Notes: generated by a model from the letters alone, not told the origin. DNA of 64,000 nucleotides from Aldrovandia affinis (GCA_029706075.1 JAINUG010000011.1:7507001-7571000), one strand, 5' to 3'; positions 50,161 through 61,100 are shown, numbered from the stretch's first letter. Made by a program: numbers and translations.

Positions 50161-52857
50161 TTTTTGACATATTTGTTTTTATTTTATTCCCTCAGAGAAA
50201 CGCAGACCATATGGCCATCGTTTAGAACAGATGGTATTTGCCTACCTCCCAAAAAACGCTCTGACTATCATTTCAATTGAAAGTACTGTACTTCTGTATG
50301 CCATAAAAGGACATTTTATATAGAAAACACACACCACCGTGGATGGTAGTTATAGTGCTAATGTTATAAAAATGTTATTGTGAAATTTTCTGTACCATAT
50401 GTTAAGGCCTGAATCGTCTATATAATTTCTGTTCAACATTTTTATGATGACCAAACACCTGTCTTTCTTATTTTAAACTGAATCCATGTCAAACATCACA
50501 GTCTCCCATTTGGATCTATAGTGAAATAGATGCAAATGCCACTGTTATATCCCTGAAAGCTAATTATAAATAGCCCATCATGCAGTTTTACTGGGATGGT
50601 GGCATATATGCCAACCGCCAAGTTACGGACAGTTGGCGGGGCATCGCAGTACATAGCCTAGTCTTGTACAAGTCCCGGGTACAGGCAAAACCGGTTCACA
50701 TGGTTCTCCCCCCTTCAAGGTACGACACAATGACACAACGTGGCGTGAAATAGCAAGAAGGTCACCTAGTGAGCCTTTTACTCCCCATCCCTCATCATTC
50801 ACTGTTTAACCAACCGGCGATCATCTCCTGGGTCCAAAGAACCAATAAACTACCCGGCGCTGTGGCTGAGGTCTCCCATCACCCCTGACAACAGGCCGGG
50901 ATCTGACCTTAACAAGTGACAAGTACAAGGATGGCAGCCCTTACTTTGCTCTTCGTCCTTAGACCGCGCACTGTGCATCGCTCCTGATTTCATCTATTTA
51001 TGTTTCTGTGCTGTAGACACACGCATGTAGCAGCAGCAGTGCATGTTGCTCGCGTTTTGTGGGGCACCTTGAGATGTCACACATTTCAATAAAGGCGCAG
51101 TGCAGCTCCTCTCTCCCCTTTGCGTAAGACAAACACAATGGATATCAGCGCATGTGTTTGAAGCCAGTCAATACAACATTCATTAAATAATTATTCTAAT
51201 CTCATAAACTTTAAATAAGACACCTTGTGCCAAAGGTAGCATGAAGTTAAACATCACAATTACATTCATGCCATTGACATGCTTATACTTGTATTCTGTA
51301 TAACGTATTCACTTATTGTATAATGGAGTCCTTTTTTCACTTTCTGTAGCTACTGCTTAGATTAATCAGAAATTATACAGCAAATTTGGTACAAAGAAGA
51401 ATGGTGGCACTGAAAGCGAACTGCACACAGTTGCGTTTCACACACTGACTTAAAAGGATGATAATGGTGTCATCTTCTTGTTTAAAATGGGCACAGAGTA
51501 AGAATTTTACATTATTTATATGCATCCATATGATACATAACTCCATTTATTTATATAACTCCACTTACGGCTGTACAAATGAAGCAGGGACGGCCTGAAA
51601 AGGTGATTGAACATTGATTTCTGTAAAAGTCAAAAGTTGCCTTGGGTCCTGTGCGAAAGTTCTTCGCTCCAGCATGAAAAAGCCCAGGTGCATTAATCAG
51701 TGTGCGCCGCTGAAAAGCTCAATTTGAGAATGATTTACGACATGCGCAGCCGAGATTCTGAAGTGACAGGTGACAAAAGGGACAGCTATAACTTTATAAA
51801 TCCAGCCCACGCCATCTGCCGCAGAATCGTCAGCGCAGCATTGAGAAAGTTCAGCCAGGGCTGTCGATAAAGTTGGCGCTGAAGTGATTTAATAGGTAGC
51901 CCTTGTAGAAAGCGGATGGCTTCAGTCTGTTTATTATAATGTGGTATAAAGCCAGAGATGATAACAATGAAGCCAATGGCACAGTATGCTCAGCTCCGAT
52001 AACTCCCCCAGCTCGCGCATCAGAAAGGAGGCGGGGAGGGGGGAGAATGTTCTGGAAGCATTAGAGAGGACCAGAGAAAGACCAGGGATTTCACTCCTAC
52101 TACTTTTGCAGTGCTGGGGGAGCATCTCCCTCAGTCCCCTACAAGGAGAGGAAGAAGAAAACAACCACCGTCCCCACACCCCCAAAAAGTACAGCAACAC
52201 ATAAAAGACCCTGAGCTTTGACTTCATGCCACCTCAAAGATGAGTTCTCGATGAAAATACAGGCCCTTTTAATGCATATTAGACAGTAGAGTTGATTGTA
52301 CAAAAAAAAGATTACTACAGCATGTTCGGGAGTTCAAAGGAATACAATCTTTGCACTTTGCTGCATAGGATAGGAACAGCTAACATCAGTGGACCTGAAT
52401 ATAACGCATTCACCTTTAGCCAAAGGAAAGATCCCCGAGGCAAATCTCAATGGGGCTTCGGTTCTGCACCAAGAACAACAAAGACAAACGCCAGAGACCC
52501 CAGACAGCTTAAGGAGATCCGTAAACACCTCTGCCATATTCCCATTAGTGATTCCTCCATAAACCGCCGCTACTGCCTCAACAAAGGGGCCACTAATGAG
52601 GGAAACCCTGGACGTTTAACACAAGATTACAACGCATCATATCATATTTACACCCTCTCTCCCTCCCTCCATCATCTCTGAATTCCAAAATGTACCCTCT
52701 CTTTCTCTCCCCGTTCCCCTTTATCTTGGCACCCCGGGGCTGCGCGTGGCACAATGGTAAAGGTCAGGATTACCCACTTGGGGCTGTTATGAATAATCCC
52801 GCTCTAATTCGGTCCGGGCGAGGAGTGACAGTATCTGTTTTTCACACGTGTGCACCA
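50161..52857. other. noncoding; conserved-like part near 51700
   Basis: No gene is seen. The part 51690-51860 ('attaatcagtgtgcgccgct', 'gaagtgacaggtgacaaaag') looks like a conserved noncoding element. A 129-codon open frame at 52292-52681 has no domain or splice context and is treated as chance. Confidence 0.4.
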
Positions 52858-52952
52858 AAGTGGTACAGGAAGCATGGGAGCAGGCAGTAGAAGCTGGCTA
52901 CGTGGGCGCCCAGCCCCTCACCTTTATCATAACACTGTCCTCAGCACACACA
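52858..52952 (+). repeat. dispersed duplicate, copy A
   Basis: The stretch shares 'gtggtacagg' and 'ggctacgtgggcgcccagcc' through 'ataacactgtcctc' with copy B at 53947-54012, at about 80% identity over the last 50 bases. Copy A has about 22 extra bases in the middle. Both are followed by CA-rich sequence within 100 bases. Confidence 0.6.
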
Positions 52953-53570
52953 CACACTGTGTTTGCCCTTTATTATAAGGTGCATGTAACAATGAAGGTG
53001 ATTTCAAATGGATTTCATGTAGCTGCTAGACAAGGTGTAGCACCCGCACAGCGGCTGATAGTGCCCAGGATGACAGCTCAGAATTGAGGGCTGAGAGCGG
53101 GTGAAATATTGCTACCTAATACCTGTCACATACCTACATAAATATTTATGGCACGCGTCCAAGGCTCCAGAATTACAGAACTTCGGCGCGGGCTTCAATC
53201 AGACGTTGGACGGGACCCTGATCGGCCTTTCTTCGGTTAACCCTTGCAGAGCCCCGGGACTGTCGCGTGAGTGAGATTGCCTGTCTGGCGAGGGCGACCG
53301 CGAGGTAACCGGCTCTCTTATGGGTGCGTGCCCCCCTTCCCCGATCCAATCCCATCCAATCCATCCCATCCCAGGGAGCAGACGTTCCCTCGGTGAGAAC
53401 CCCCATGCACAGAGACATCTCACGGTCCCCCCACCAGCTGTGCAACTGCACAAACATCTGGAGGCTCCCTGGGCAATAGTGAGAGGGGGCGGAGGGGCAC
53501 TGCGGTTAGGGCAGGCACATGCCCCCAGGTCAGATCAGTGCAGCTGACCCCCCTCTCCATCCCGCCCAGG
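52953..53570. other. noncoding, nothing recognised
   Basis: Sequence between the two duplicate copies; GC-rich near 53180-53560, open in several frames without domains. Confidence 0.45.
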
Positions 53571-53742
53571 CCCCGAGCCCCACCACACCCCCATCCCACC
53601 CGCGCCCCACCACACGGCCCATCCCACCTTAGCCCCACAACACACCCAATCCCAACTGAGCCCCCAGCCCCACCACATGCCCCATCCCACCCGAGCCACA
53701 CCACACACCCCATCCCACCCGAGCCCCTCCACGCAACCCCTC
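53571..53742. repeat. C-rich 26-27-bp minisatellite
   Basis: About six units of the type 'ccaccacaccccatcccacc' plus 'cgagcc'. The opposite strand is G-rich. Confidence 0.88.
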
Positions 53743-53946
53743 AACAAACATACAGCTTTGATCCATCTCACCACACCCCATTCCCATAAGCATATCTGAG
53801 GGTGAAATAACCCCCAAAATGAGCGCCGCTCATGACAACCGGGAGTGGGTGAGAGGGCGGGGGTGAGTTTCATTTTTAGCTCTGCGCTGAGAAATGCAAA
53901 CCCTCTTTTCAAAGTTAGTGGAGACAGCGTAAGCAGAGAATTCAAA

Positions 53947-54012
53947 TGTGGTACAGGTGGGCTACACGGGCACCCAGCACTCTACCCTTATTATAACACT
54001 GTCCTCGACACA
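53947..54012 (+). repeat. dispersed duplicate, copy B
   Basis: Pairs with copy A at 52858-52952: 'gtggtacagg', then 'gctacacgggcacccagcac', then 'attataacactgtcctcg'. Same orientation, 1.07 kb apart. Confidence 0.6.
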
Positions 54013-54529
54013 AACGGCAAAAACCGCACGCACATGGGCATGTAGGGACAAAGGCACACAAACACACACACACACACAGGACAGAGTCCCCACTGAACAC
54101 ACCCCAACACAAAGGTGGAAACACTGACACAAATCTACAGGAACGCCAGCGGGAATCAGCGCAGAGCTTCCCACTTTCCACACCTGCCTTATATGGGCAA
54201 CGCGCGGTACAGCACAGATACATTTATAAAAGCAGGGACAACCTCTGACATGACAGGCAGCAGTTGTGGATATAAAAAAGAGGAAGCTATTACCTGTTCG
54301 CCAGGAGTGTTCTCAAGGTCACCTGACTCATTCCCTGATAACTTGGCAGCAGTTGGGCCCAGTCCCAGTTCCTCTCACTTATGGCTGACTGTTGATGTAT
54401 GAGTAGAAGCTATTGTTAGTTATTAATCACAGTTAATATGATCAGTAAATTACAGCCCCAGCTGGGGTGGACTAACTAAGGAGGAGGGGGTCCAGAACAA
54501 GGACTGCGGCAAACGACATCCATCATGTC
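54013..54529. other. noncoding with a short (CA)n
   Basis: A CA run of about 11 units lies at 54057-54079. No gene is seen. Confidence 0.45.
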
Positions 54530-54960
54530 TGCACAAGAAGGTTTTTATTCCAATAAGACAGCAATTAATTTATAAATCCATTCGGGGATGTAGCCATCAT
54601 TTATAAAAAGATAAATCAATTTTGGGGAGTCGTTATTCTTCCAACTGTTTTAATGGCATCTTGCCCGGCCCCCTTGAAAAGCGCGAGATTTGCTCTTTGT
54701 TGGTAAAGGCGAATAAAAATCGGATTGCTCTGATTGCTCAAATGTCACTGCTCACTCCGGGCAGAGTTTTATTGACAAAGGGAGAGAAACACAACTGCTT
54801 CTTGATTGATGGATCTGCTTTTTCCCCCACCTCCTCCCGTTTGATCTGACAAACAGTACGGCCACCTAAAGCGGACGCGGCAGTTTAATCACTCTCTTAA
54901 TAGGGCGTTTTATACAGAGGCATGCAGCCCACGCTGATAAGGAGTCCTGCTTGAACTCTG
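54530..54960. promoter_or_regulatory. conserved-noncoding-like block
   Basis: Repeat-free sequence with 'agacagcaattaatttataa', 'ccatcatttataaaaagata' and 'atcaattttggggagtcgtt'. Looks like an enhancer with homeodomain and Hox-type words; judged by eye. Confidence 0.3.
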
Positions 54961-56325
54961 TTGCATGAAAAAGTGACAGTGAAGGGAAGAGAGCGCTTTG
55001 GAGGCAGCGACACTGTGCGCAGGTTCTCCTTTTTACAACACACAGGGGTTCATTGGAGGCTGGCCTCCCGAGGCGCTCAGCCACTGGGCCTAGATCAGGG
55101 TGTCTCCAACCCTGGTCCTGGAGAGCTCCAGGGTCTGCTGGTTTTCATTGTTACTTAGCACTCAATTAACCAATTAAAGCAGTTTATTCACCTCACCTGG
55201 TTTCTTTGGTCTGAACTGGTCACTGATTTTCAGGAGAAGACAAAAAGCCTAAAAATCTGTCTCTCCAGGACCCAGGTTTTGGACCCCTGCCCTACACAGA
55301 TTCACCCTCAGCTATGCCATTAAACAATTATGAACAAGAGTCCGTAGTAGTGAAACACAGTTGTCATTGTACCACCAGGGGTGGGCTTACGTCAGGGTGT
55401 GTTCCTTAGTTAACTTCTCCCAGCAATGTGCCAGGCACCCACAGGCTACCTGTTATTATCAGTGAGAGATACACCTCTCCTCCTCCAATCAGCAAGAGCT
55501 CTCTTTGAGTATGGTTTAGCCTGTTGAGTGGAATATAGACCCTAGCATGTGGGTGAGTGCTTCAGAGAGGCACAGTGGTACTTAAAATATCCCCAAAATA
55601 TCCAAACTATGAGGACTCAGGTCAAGTTTTATTTACAGTACCTACCTTACACCTAAGGAAAAAATGCTGATTTTCTGGAATTCTTTTTGCTTTTAAATGG
55701 TGAGAAAACCTCACCTAACTCTATAATATTATTTTAGAGTCAGCATTAAATGTACAATATTGAGGATGCTCTGGGGAGGAAAGGTCTTTCCAAGTCTCCT
55801 TTTTTACTACCTGAACCATTTCAAGACTCTCTTTCCTTTTTTCCTTTTTATGTCTTTGTCGCTCTTATCTATCAAACTTTTGCTCTGAGAACGACCTATT
55901 GAGAATTGGGAAGTTGTGAAAAGCGCAGAGCTTGTCACTGTGCTCAACCTCACCGCAAAGACACAAACAGAACTTTAGTGGCCTTGACGGAAAATAAAGT
56001 TTCAGACTAGAGTTGCACTCACCGTACAAGAACACCATCATAACACCCTGACCTGCTTTAGAGCTAACTAAATGTACTGCAGACTGGCTGGAAATCTTTT
56101 TTTTCTTTAATTAACAGACATAATTAACATCTCCTTCATGGTTTAGAATGCTCTATGTGTCAAATGAGCAATGCTGCACCCCACAGGCATATTTGTGGTC
56201 ATCTACACTCTGTTCCCATATAGGTCTCTAGTTATCCTGCAGGTATATGATGTAACAGATTCAAACAGAAGATAAATGAATGGAAAACACGCACTACTGG
56301 GGGAGGTGTTGAGAAATGAACAGAC
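54961..56325. other. noncoding (intron or 3' flank), repeat-like bit
   Basis: A piece at 55095-55290 ('caaccctggtcctggagagc', 'tccaggacccaggttttgga') has the style of a dispersed fish repeat with inverted ends, but the family is not named. No further exon of the minus-strand gene was recognised, although one is expected beyond 56326. Confidence 0.4.
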
Positions 56326-56493
56326 CTGGTCAAACTCCTTGACACCGATGTGGTTGAACTGCACGAGGGGATTGAATCGGGGTCGGGGGCCGTGAGGGCC
56401 AATGCCTTCCAGGCTCAGGGTCAGGGCGGGGGCCTGAGGGGCAGCCGGTGAGGGGCCTGCCAGTGCTGCAGAAAGGCGGCATGCCAGCAGCTC
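56326..56493 (-). CDS. exon 4 of unidentified minus-strand gene
   Basis: This exon is 168 bp, exactly 56 codons, phase 0 at both ends. The acceptor is 'gactgcgtgtgaag' before 56493, preceded by a very long C/T tract; the donor is 'gaccaggtctgt' after 56326. It begins ELLACRLSAALAG, has a proline/alanine-rich linker, and ends 'RPRFNPLVQFNHIGVKEFDQ'. Its phase fits exon 3 (59160-59316), which ends in phase 0, giving a continuous reading across the junction. The protein family is not recognised. The coding sequence must continue in a later exon that I could not find in the window. Confidence 0.72.
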
Positions 56494-56754
56494 CTTCACA
56501 CGCAGTCAGGGCAAGAAAGGAGAGCAAGAGAGGGGAGAGAGGGGAGAGGAGAGAGAGAGAGAGAGGAGAGAGGAGGACAGGCAGTGGGGAGGACAGGCAG
56601 AGGGCAGGTAAAACAGTACAACTCATTTACAAGACTTTCAACTGTTAACTTGCTCTGTAAAACGCTCAAGCCGTGAGCACTCAAATTTAACATGCTCTAC
56701 TATAGTGAGAGAGAGAGATCTACTATATTACTATCTACTGTATTACTATATACA
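56494..56754. other. intron start with CT/GA tract
   Basis: A GA-rich tract at 56515-56590 (C/T-rich on the coding strand) forms an extended polypyrimidine tract for exon 4. No gene is seen otherwise. Confidence 0.6.
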
Positions 56755-56827
56755 TTATATATATATATACACACACAGAGAGAGAGAGAGATAAATAGAT
56801 AGACAGACATAAGTAAATAGATAGATA
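56755..56827. repeat. (TA)n(CA)n(GA)n(GATA)n compound
   Basis: Successive short runs of TA, CA, GA and GATA/GACA lead directly into the Tc1/mariner derivative. Confidence 0.9.
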
Positions 56828-57367
56828 TAGGTAACTGCCAAAATACAACAAAACCTTAAGAAAATTAAGAGTTCTGGCGGATGTGTTATGGTTTGGGGTG
56901 CATTTTCCTGGTTTCCATTTTCATGGTGTAGGTCCACTAAACCCATGGAGGACAAGGTAAACACCAATAAATACAAAGCCATTCTGAGTGATCATTTCTA
57001 TCCTGATGGGAGTGGTCTCTTCCAGGATGACAATGCCAGAGTACAGGGCACGAGTGGTCACTGAATGGTTTTATGAGCATGAAAATGATGTAAACCATAT
57101 ACCATGGCCATCTCAGTCACCAGATCTCAACCCAATTGAACAGTTATTTGAGAATCTGGAGTGGCACCTGAGATTTGTGTTTCCCACCACCATCAACAAA
57201 ACACCAAATTATGGAATTTCTCATAGAAGAATGGTGTTGCATCCCTCCAGTAGAGTTCCAGATATTTGTAGAATCTCTGCCAAGGCACATTGAAGCTGTT
57301 CTGGTGGCTCGTGGTGACTCTATTAAGAAATGTATGTTGGTGTTTCCTTTATTTTAGCAGTTACCTG
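56828..57367 (+). mobile_element. Tc1/mariner derivative with broken transposase
   Basis: The left end 'taggtaactgccaaaataca' pairs with the reverse complement of the right end ('caggtaactgctaaaataaa'), giving terminal inverted repeats near TA steps. Inside, plus-strand frames give 'LFQDDNARVQ' and 'WPSQSPDLNPIEQLFENLEW', the second and third catalytic blocks (known D and E residues) of Tc1-type transposases, then 'SLPRHIEAVLVARGDS'. The match changes frame at least twice (near 57050 and 57205). The N-terminal half is missing. The copy lies within the intron between exons 3 and 4, opposite to the gene. Confidence 0.85.
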
Positions 57368-58109
57368 TTACCAGAATAATAAGAATACGAATAGAATAAG
57401 TACGGGCTGAAGGTGCTTTCCAGCGTAAAACAGTGCTATGAGCCCCTCCACTGTTTTTGTAGACTTTTCCTGGATTCCCAAAGTGAATGGCCCCACAGAA
57501 GTACAAATTAATCCGTCTGCTCAGAAATAGAATTGAAACAAAGGACGATAGGACAGGATAAGTATAGACACAGGGCTGTTTAGGGGGGAGAGGAGTGTTT
57601 CACTGCGGCACCAACTGGAGATCAAACTTTCTCTCCTTCCCCTCCTCCTCTGTCAGGGTCGTGTGGGCGCGTGAAGGACGGGGTGCGGCACCCCCGCACG
57701 CTCGCCCTGCACCCCCATCACTCACGGCTGATCCAGGCCTGTCACCCTCCAAGCCTCCACGCCACGCCTCTCCTCTCCTCTCCCCGTCCTTCTCCTGACC
57801 TTCTGTGTGAGCACGTTCTGAACCCCCGCCCACCCCCACCCCCATTACTGCTGGTACCCCACACCTCTCAGCACCTCCTGCTCTCACATCCAGGAGCAGC
57901 TGGGGTTCGCCCGTCCAGATGTAGTGGCCATGCCAACTGCAGAAAACACCTGCGTGAGATGCCTGACATGCCTCCATCTTCAAGGGTTTTGCCATTATGG
58001 AAATATGTAATGCGGAGATGAAAAGTAAGTCAGAAGTGCTGCCAGTGGGTGCCACAGTATAACAATGGTACAGAAGGTGCTCTTAGGAAAGGGGCCACTC
58101 AGTTAATCT
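57368..58109. other. intron 3 sequence, no accepted exon
   Basis: GC-rich around 57590-57940. A 49-bp piece (57888-57936, minus) has splice-like borders and reads 'WHGHYIWTGEPQLLLD', but its length breaks the frame between exons 3 and 4, so it is not accepted as an exon. Confidence 0.45.
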
Positions 58110-58247
58110 GGAAAAATATCACCAAGGCCCTCCTCTTGTGTCAAAAAGTTAACAATGCCTTTATTGATACAGTATATCCACTGAGGAGATCTTTAAAATT
58201 GTATTTTTAACTTTTTGACAAGAGGAGGGCCTTTGGAATATTTTTCA
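58110..58247. repeat. inverted repeat, about 44-bp arms
   Basis: The left arm 58110-58154 contains 'accaaggccctcctcttgtg'; the right arm 58204-58247 contains its near-complement 'acaagaggagggcctttgga'. Arms match at most positions, with a spacer of about 50 nt. Transcribed within the intron it would form a stable hairpin. It may be a small MITE; flanks are not clear enough to define target duplication. Confidence 0.75.
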
Positions 58248-58491
58248 GGATTATGTAATAAGGAATCGGACCCCACAGTGAATGGGTTTCCCTGTATGAC
58301 TGACTGGATTACCCGAGCTGTTCTGTGAATGCACTCTGGGACATCATAATTTATTTCACCGTTCATTTTTAGAAGCAGTTATTTTATAAGAAACATTATT
58401 GCCAAATAGCTGATTGTTCCGGGTACAGCATCAGCAGCAGTGAGCCGGCTGCCGAGGGGACAGGAAATGAGGCCTGGGGGTCTGGATGAGC
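58248..58491. other. intronic, nothing recognised
   Basis: Unique intronic sequence. Confidence 0.45.
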
Positions 58492-58929
58492 TCCCCAGGG
58501 GTGTAAGGCCTCTAGTCCCTCCCCAGTAGTGTAAGGCCTTCTCTAGTACCTCCCCAGGGGTGTAAGGCCTCTAGTCCCTCCCCAGTAGTGTAAGACCTTC
58601 TCTAGTACCTCCCCAGTGGTGTAAGGCCTTCTCTAGTACCTCCCCAGTGGTGTAAGGCCTTCTCTAGTCCCTCCCCAGTGGTGTAAGGCCTTCTCTAGTA
58701 CCTCCCCAGTGGTGTAAGGCCTTCTCTAGTACCTCCCCAGTGGTGTAAGGCCTTCTCTAGTACCTCCCCAGTGGTGTAAGGCCTTCTCTAGTACCTCCCC
58801 AGTGGTGTAAGGCCTTCTCTAGTCCCTCCCCAGTGGTGTAAGGCCTTCTCTAGTACCTCCCCAGCAGTGTAAGGCCTTCTCTAGTCCCTCCCCAGTGGTG
58901 TAAGGCCTTCTCTAGTCCCTCCCCAGTGG
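58492..58929. repeat. 31-bp minisatellite, about 14 copies
   Basis: The unit reads 'ctccccagtggtgtaaggcc' plus 'ttctctagtac' (31 bp), with a shorter form near the start. It lies in the intron of the minus-strand gene. On the coding strand each unit holds 'ctggggaggtactagag', which resembles a 5' splice site (GAG then GTACTA). Confidence 0.95.
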
Positions 58930-59159
58930 TAAGGGACTCTACCCCCACAGCTCAGCAGCTACCATCCCGAGGAAGCGGCCCCAGATTCCATTGCACAGCT
59001 GATCGGAGCGCAAGGAGGGGGCAATTGGGGGGGGGGGGGGGGGGGGGCTACGATGCTGCCGATGGCAGGAGTGGCTCCACCAGTAACCCCTAGCTGTGAG
59101 CAGACGCCGCCTCAGGCCAGCACACACCTAATTGCTCAGGAAAGAGAGCGTTTCTCTAC
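58930..59159. other. intron start with G21 run
   Basis: Positions 59027-59047 are 21 consecutive G on the plus strand (C on the coding strand), 113 nt downstream of the exon 3 donor. The rest is unique intron sequence. Confidence 0.8.
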
Positions 59160-59316
59160 CTCATTGAGTTGGATGATGTGATAAATTCGCCTCAGGTACT
59201 CGCTGCCACCTGGTTTGTGGCAGATCTCCAGGACCATCAGGCTTATTTTCTGCTCAGTCAGTTCAGGCGCAGTGCCTCTCTCCAGCGGCACGCTGGTCTC
59301 CGCTGGCTGGAACGCG
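59160..59316 (-). CDS. exon 3 of unidentified minus-strand gene
   Basis: The exon is 157 bp. The acceptor 'ccctctgcctgtcag' has a strong C/T tract; the donor is 'caatgaggtagag' after 59160. Its first base completes a serine codon begun by the last two bases of exon 2, and it ends in phase 0. It encodes AFQPAETSVPLERG, then 'TEQKISLMVLEICHKPGGSE' and 'YLRRIYHIIQLNE'. The second half looks amphipathic and helical. I do not recognise the family. Matching phases on both sides and absence of stops make it a confident exon although the product is unknown. Confidence 0.82.
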
Positions 59317-60129
59317 CTGACAGGCAGAGGGACAGAGAGAGAACAGACACAACATCAGAATATGTTCCAAAAAAAGGGCTTTATTTTAGTTTTTAAAATG
59401 TTAAGGAGATCTTTTAAACAAAAATAAAATTGCTTGCAGAAGTACTGGTCTCTCTTCCTCAAGGTGACAAAGAGAATCCACCCACCCACAATGTGTAGTT
59501 GTAGAAGTAGAGGCAAAAGCACAGCCATGTTATTCAGTGCTCAATACAACAAGTGATATCTCTTAAATTGGAGAGTCTGGGCATTGCACATTTGTCAGTT
59601 TGTTGAAAACCAAGCAATGAACTGAAGGTAAAGACACAAAAATATCAGAGCAGGAAAGTGAGCTGCTGAAGAAAATGCAGCCAGCAAAACAACCCCCTTC
59701 CTTAAATTCTCTCATCAATCTCTACTTGTGCTTCAGTAGAGGAACATGAAGAATTTGCCAAACGTTTTACTTATTGATGAGGCATTCAATGATGACACCC
59801 CCACACTCACGACGTCTAAATTGTGATACAAATTAAAAACAACCCAGATTATGAATGGCTGCTGCTGTCACTGCTCCAAATTCTTTCATTTAAAAAAAAA
59901 AATTCCCCTCTAGCTGTGTCTCAATTAGCCATGTGCACAACACTGATACTCTCACTCTTCATTCACTTCCAAGACAATTCCAGCCAATCTCCTCTGACAC
60001 AAAGGTGCTGATGAAACCAAATATTACTGCAAAAAATACAGATGAAGCAGGTTTATATTCAGGTATTAAAGGCACATGCAGACGAATCAGAGAATCACTC
60101 AAATATGAATACACAAACCCTTTTCAGTC
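59317..60129. other. intron 2 sequence, nothing recognised
   Basis: AT-rich intronic DNA; small plus-strand open frames have no coding features. Confidence 0.5.
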
Positions 60130-60590
60130 TTGGTCTGTATGCGTATGTTTTAGTTTGTGTATTTCTATGGAGTGTGCATGTGTGTACATGAGCATGCCTT
60201 TGTATTTGTGTGCATGTAGGGGTCCATGTGTCCGTGTGTCCAGTCTTGTCCGTGAGTGTGTCTGTGTCTGAGTGTGTGTGCCTGAGTGTGTGTGTGTGTG
60301 TGAGTGTGCGTGCCCGAGTGTGTGTGTGCCTGAGTGTGTGTGTCTGCGTATGTGTATATGAGTGTGTGTATGTGTACATGTGTGTACATGTACATGCCTT
60401 TGTATTTGTGTGCATGTATGGGTCAGTTTGTCTGTGTGTCCAGTCTTGTCCGTGAGTGTGTCTGTGTCCGAGCTTGTGAGTGTGTGTGTGTGTGTGAGTG
60501 TGTGTGTGTGTGTGGGTATGCCTGAGTGTGTGTGAGTGTCTGTCTGTGTCCTTGTGTATGTGTGTGCATGTGAGCGTGTAAAAGATGATC
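60130..60590. repeat. TG-rich degenerate repeat with duplication
   Basis: TG-rich sequence containing a larger duplicated block: 'ccagtcttgtccgtgagtgt' occurs near 60239 and 60439, each time preceded by 'catgcctttgtatttgtgtg' (near 60193 and 60393), a 200-bp period. Open frames here are artefacts. Confidence 0.9.
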
Positions 60591-60779
60591 TCAAGGTCTT
60601 CCCTCTATTTGGCCCGGCAGAGCCGTGAGTCATTCCACCGCCCTTCCCCACTCCATATTTTTATGACCGCGGCACACACGTCAAGTTAAAAAATGAACAC
60701 TTTCCTCTAGATAGACTTCCTGTCATTGTTTTTCCCCTCTCTCTCTCTCTCTTTTCTTTTCTCTTTTTCTCCTTTTTTT
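60591..60779. other. intronic, pyrimidine-rich
   Basis: Includes a (TC)n run near 60738-60752 and a T run up to 60790. Nothing else is seen. Confidence 0.5.
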
Positions 60780-60789
60780 TTTTTTTTTT

Positions 60790-61100
60790 AATTATAAGGT
60801 GGCAGGAACAGCGGCGCCTGTCAGGCAGCTTTTAGCAGGCTGACATTGAGAAAGCTGAGGCCTCCCTGACCAGGCAGTGTATCGGTGTCAGCACCTGCCT
60901 TGTATCCTTTCCTGTCCATCACTGTGCAGGTGAAGCAGATGATTGGATTCAGTCAGCGCCGTGATTAATGAGTTCCTCTCCGGATTTGGGACAGCCTATC
61001 AATCATGTCATTAGAGCGAATGTGCCCTGAAAGAGGCAGACCCCAGCCAAGGAATAACTGCATTCATCTTAATCTGTGTATGCATCCCGTCAGCCAAGTC
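60790..61100. promoter_or_regulatory. conserved-noncoding-like block in intron 2
   Basis: Repeat-free sequence with 'cctgtcaggcagcttttagc', 'gccgtgattaatgagttcct' and 'atcaatcatgtcattagagc'. The words fit homeodomain and TALE sites. It is a candidate intronic enhancer by appearance only. Confidence 0.35.

Noticed and set aside
52292-52681. 129-codon plus-strand open frame
   Set aside because: No recognisable domain, no splice signals, and composition like its noncoding flanks. Kept as chance without expression data.
57888-57936. Possible 49-bp exon reading 'WHGHYIWTGEPQLLLD' on the minus strand
   Set aside because: The borders look like splice sites, but 49 bp is not a multiple of three and would break the phase-0 junction between exons 3 and 4. 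It could only be a frame-breaking cassette exon.
57600-58055. 151-codon minus-strand open frame
   Set aside because: GC-rich sequence open in several frames on both strands; no domain, and it lies in the intron of the phase-matched gene.
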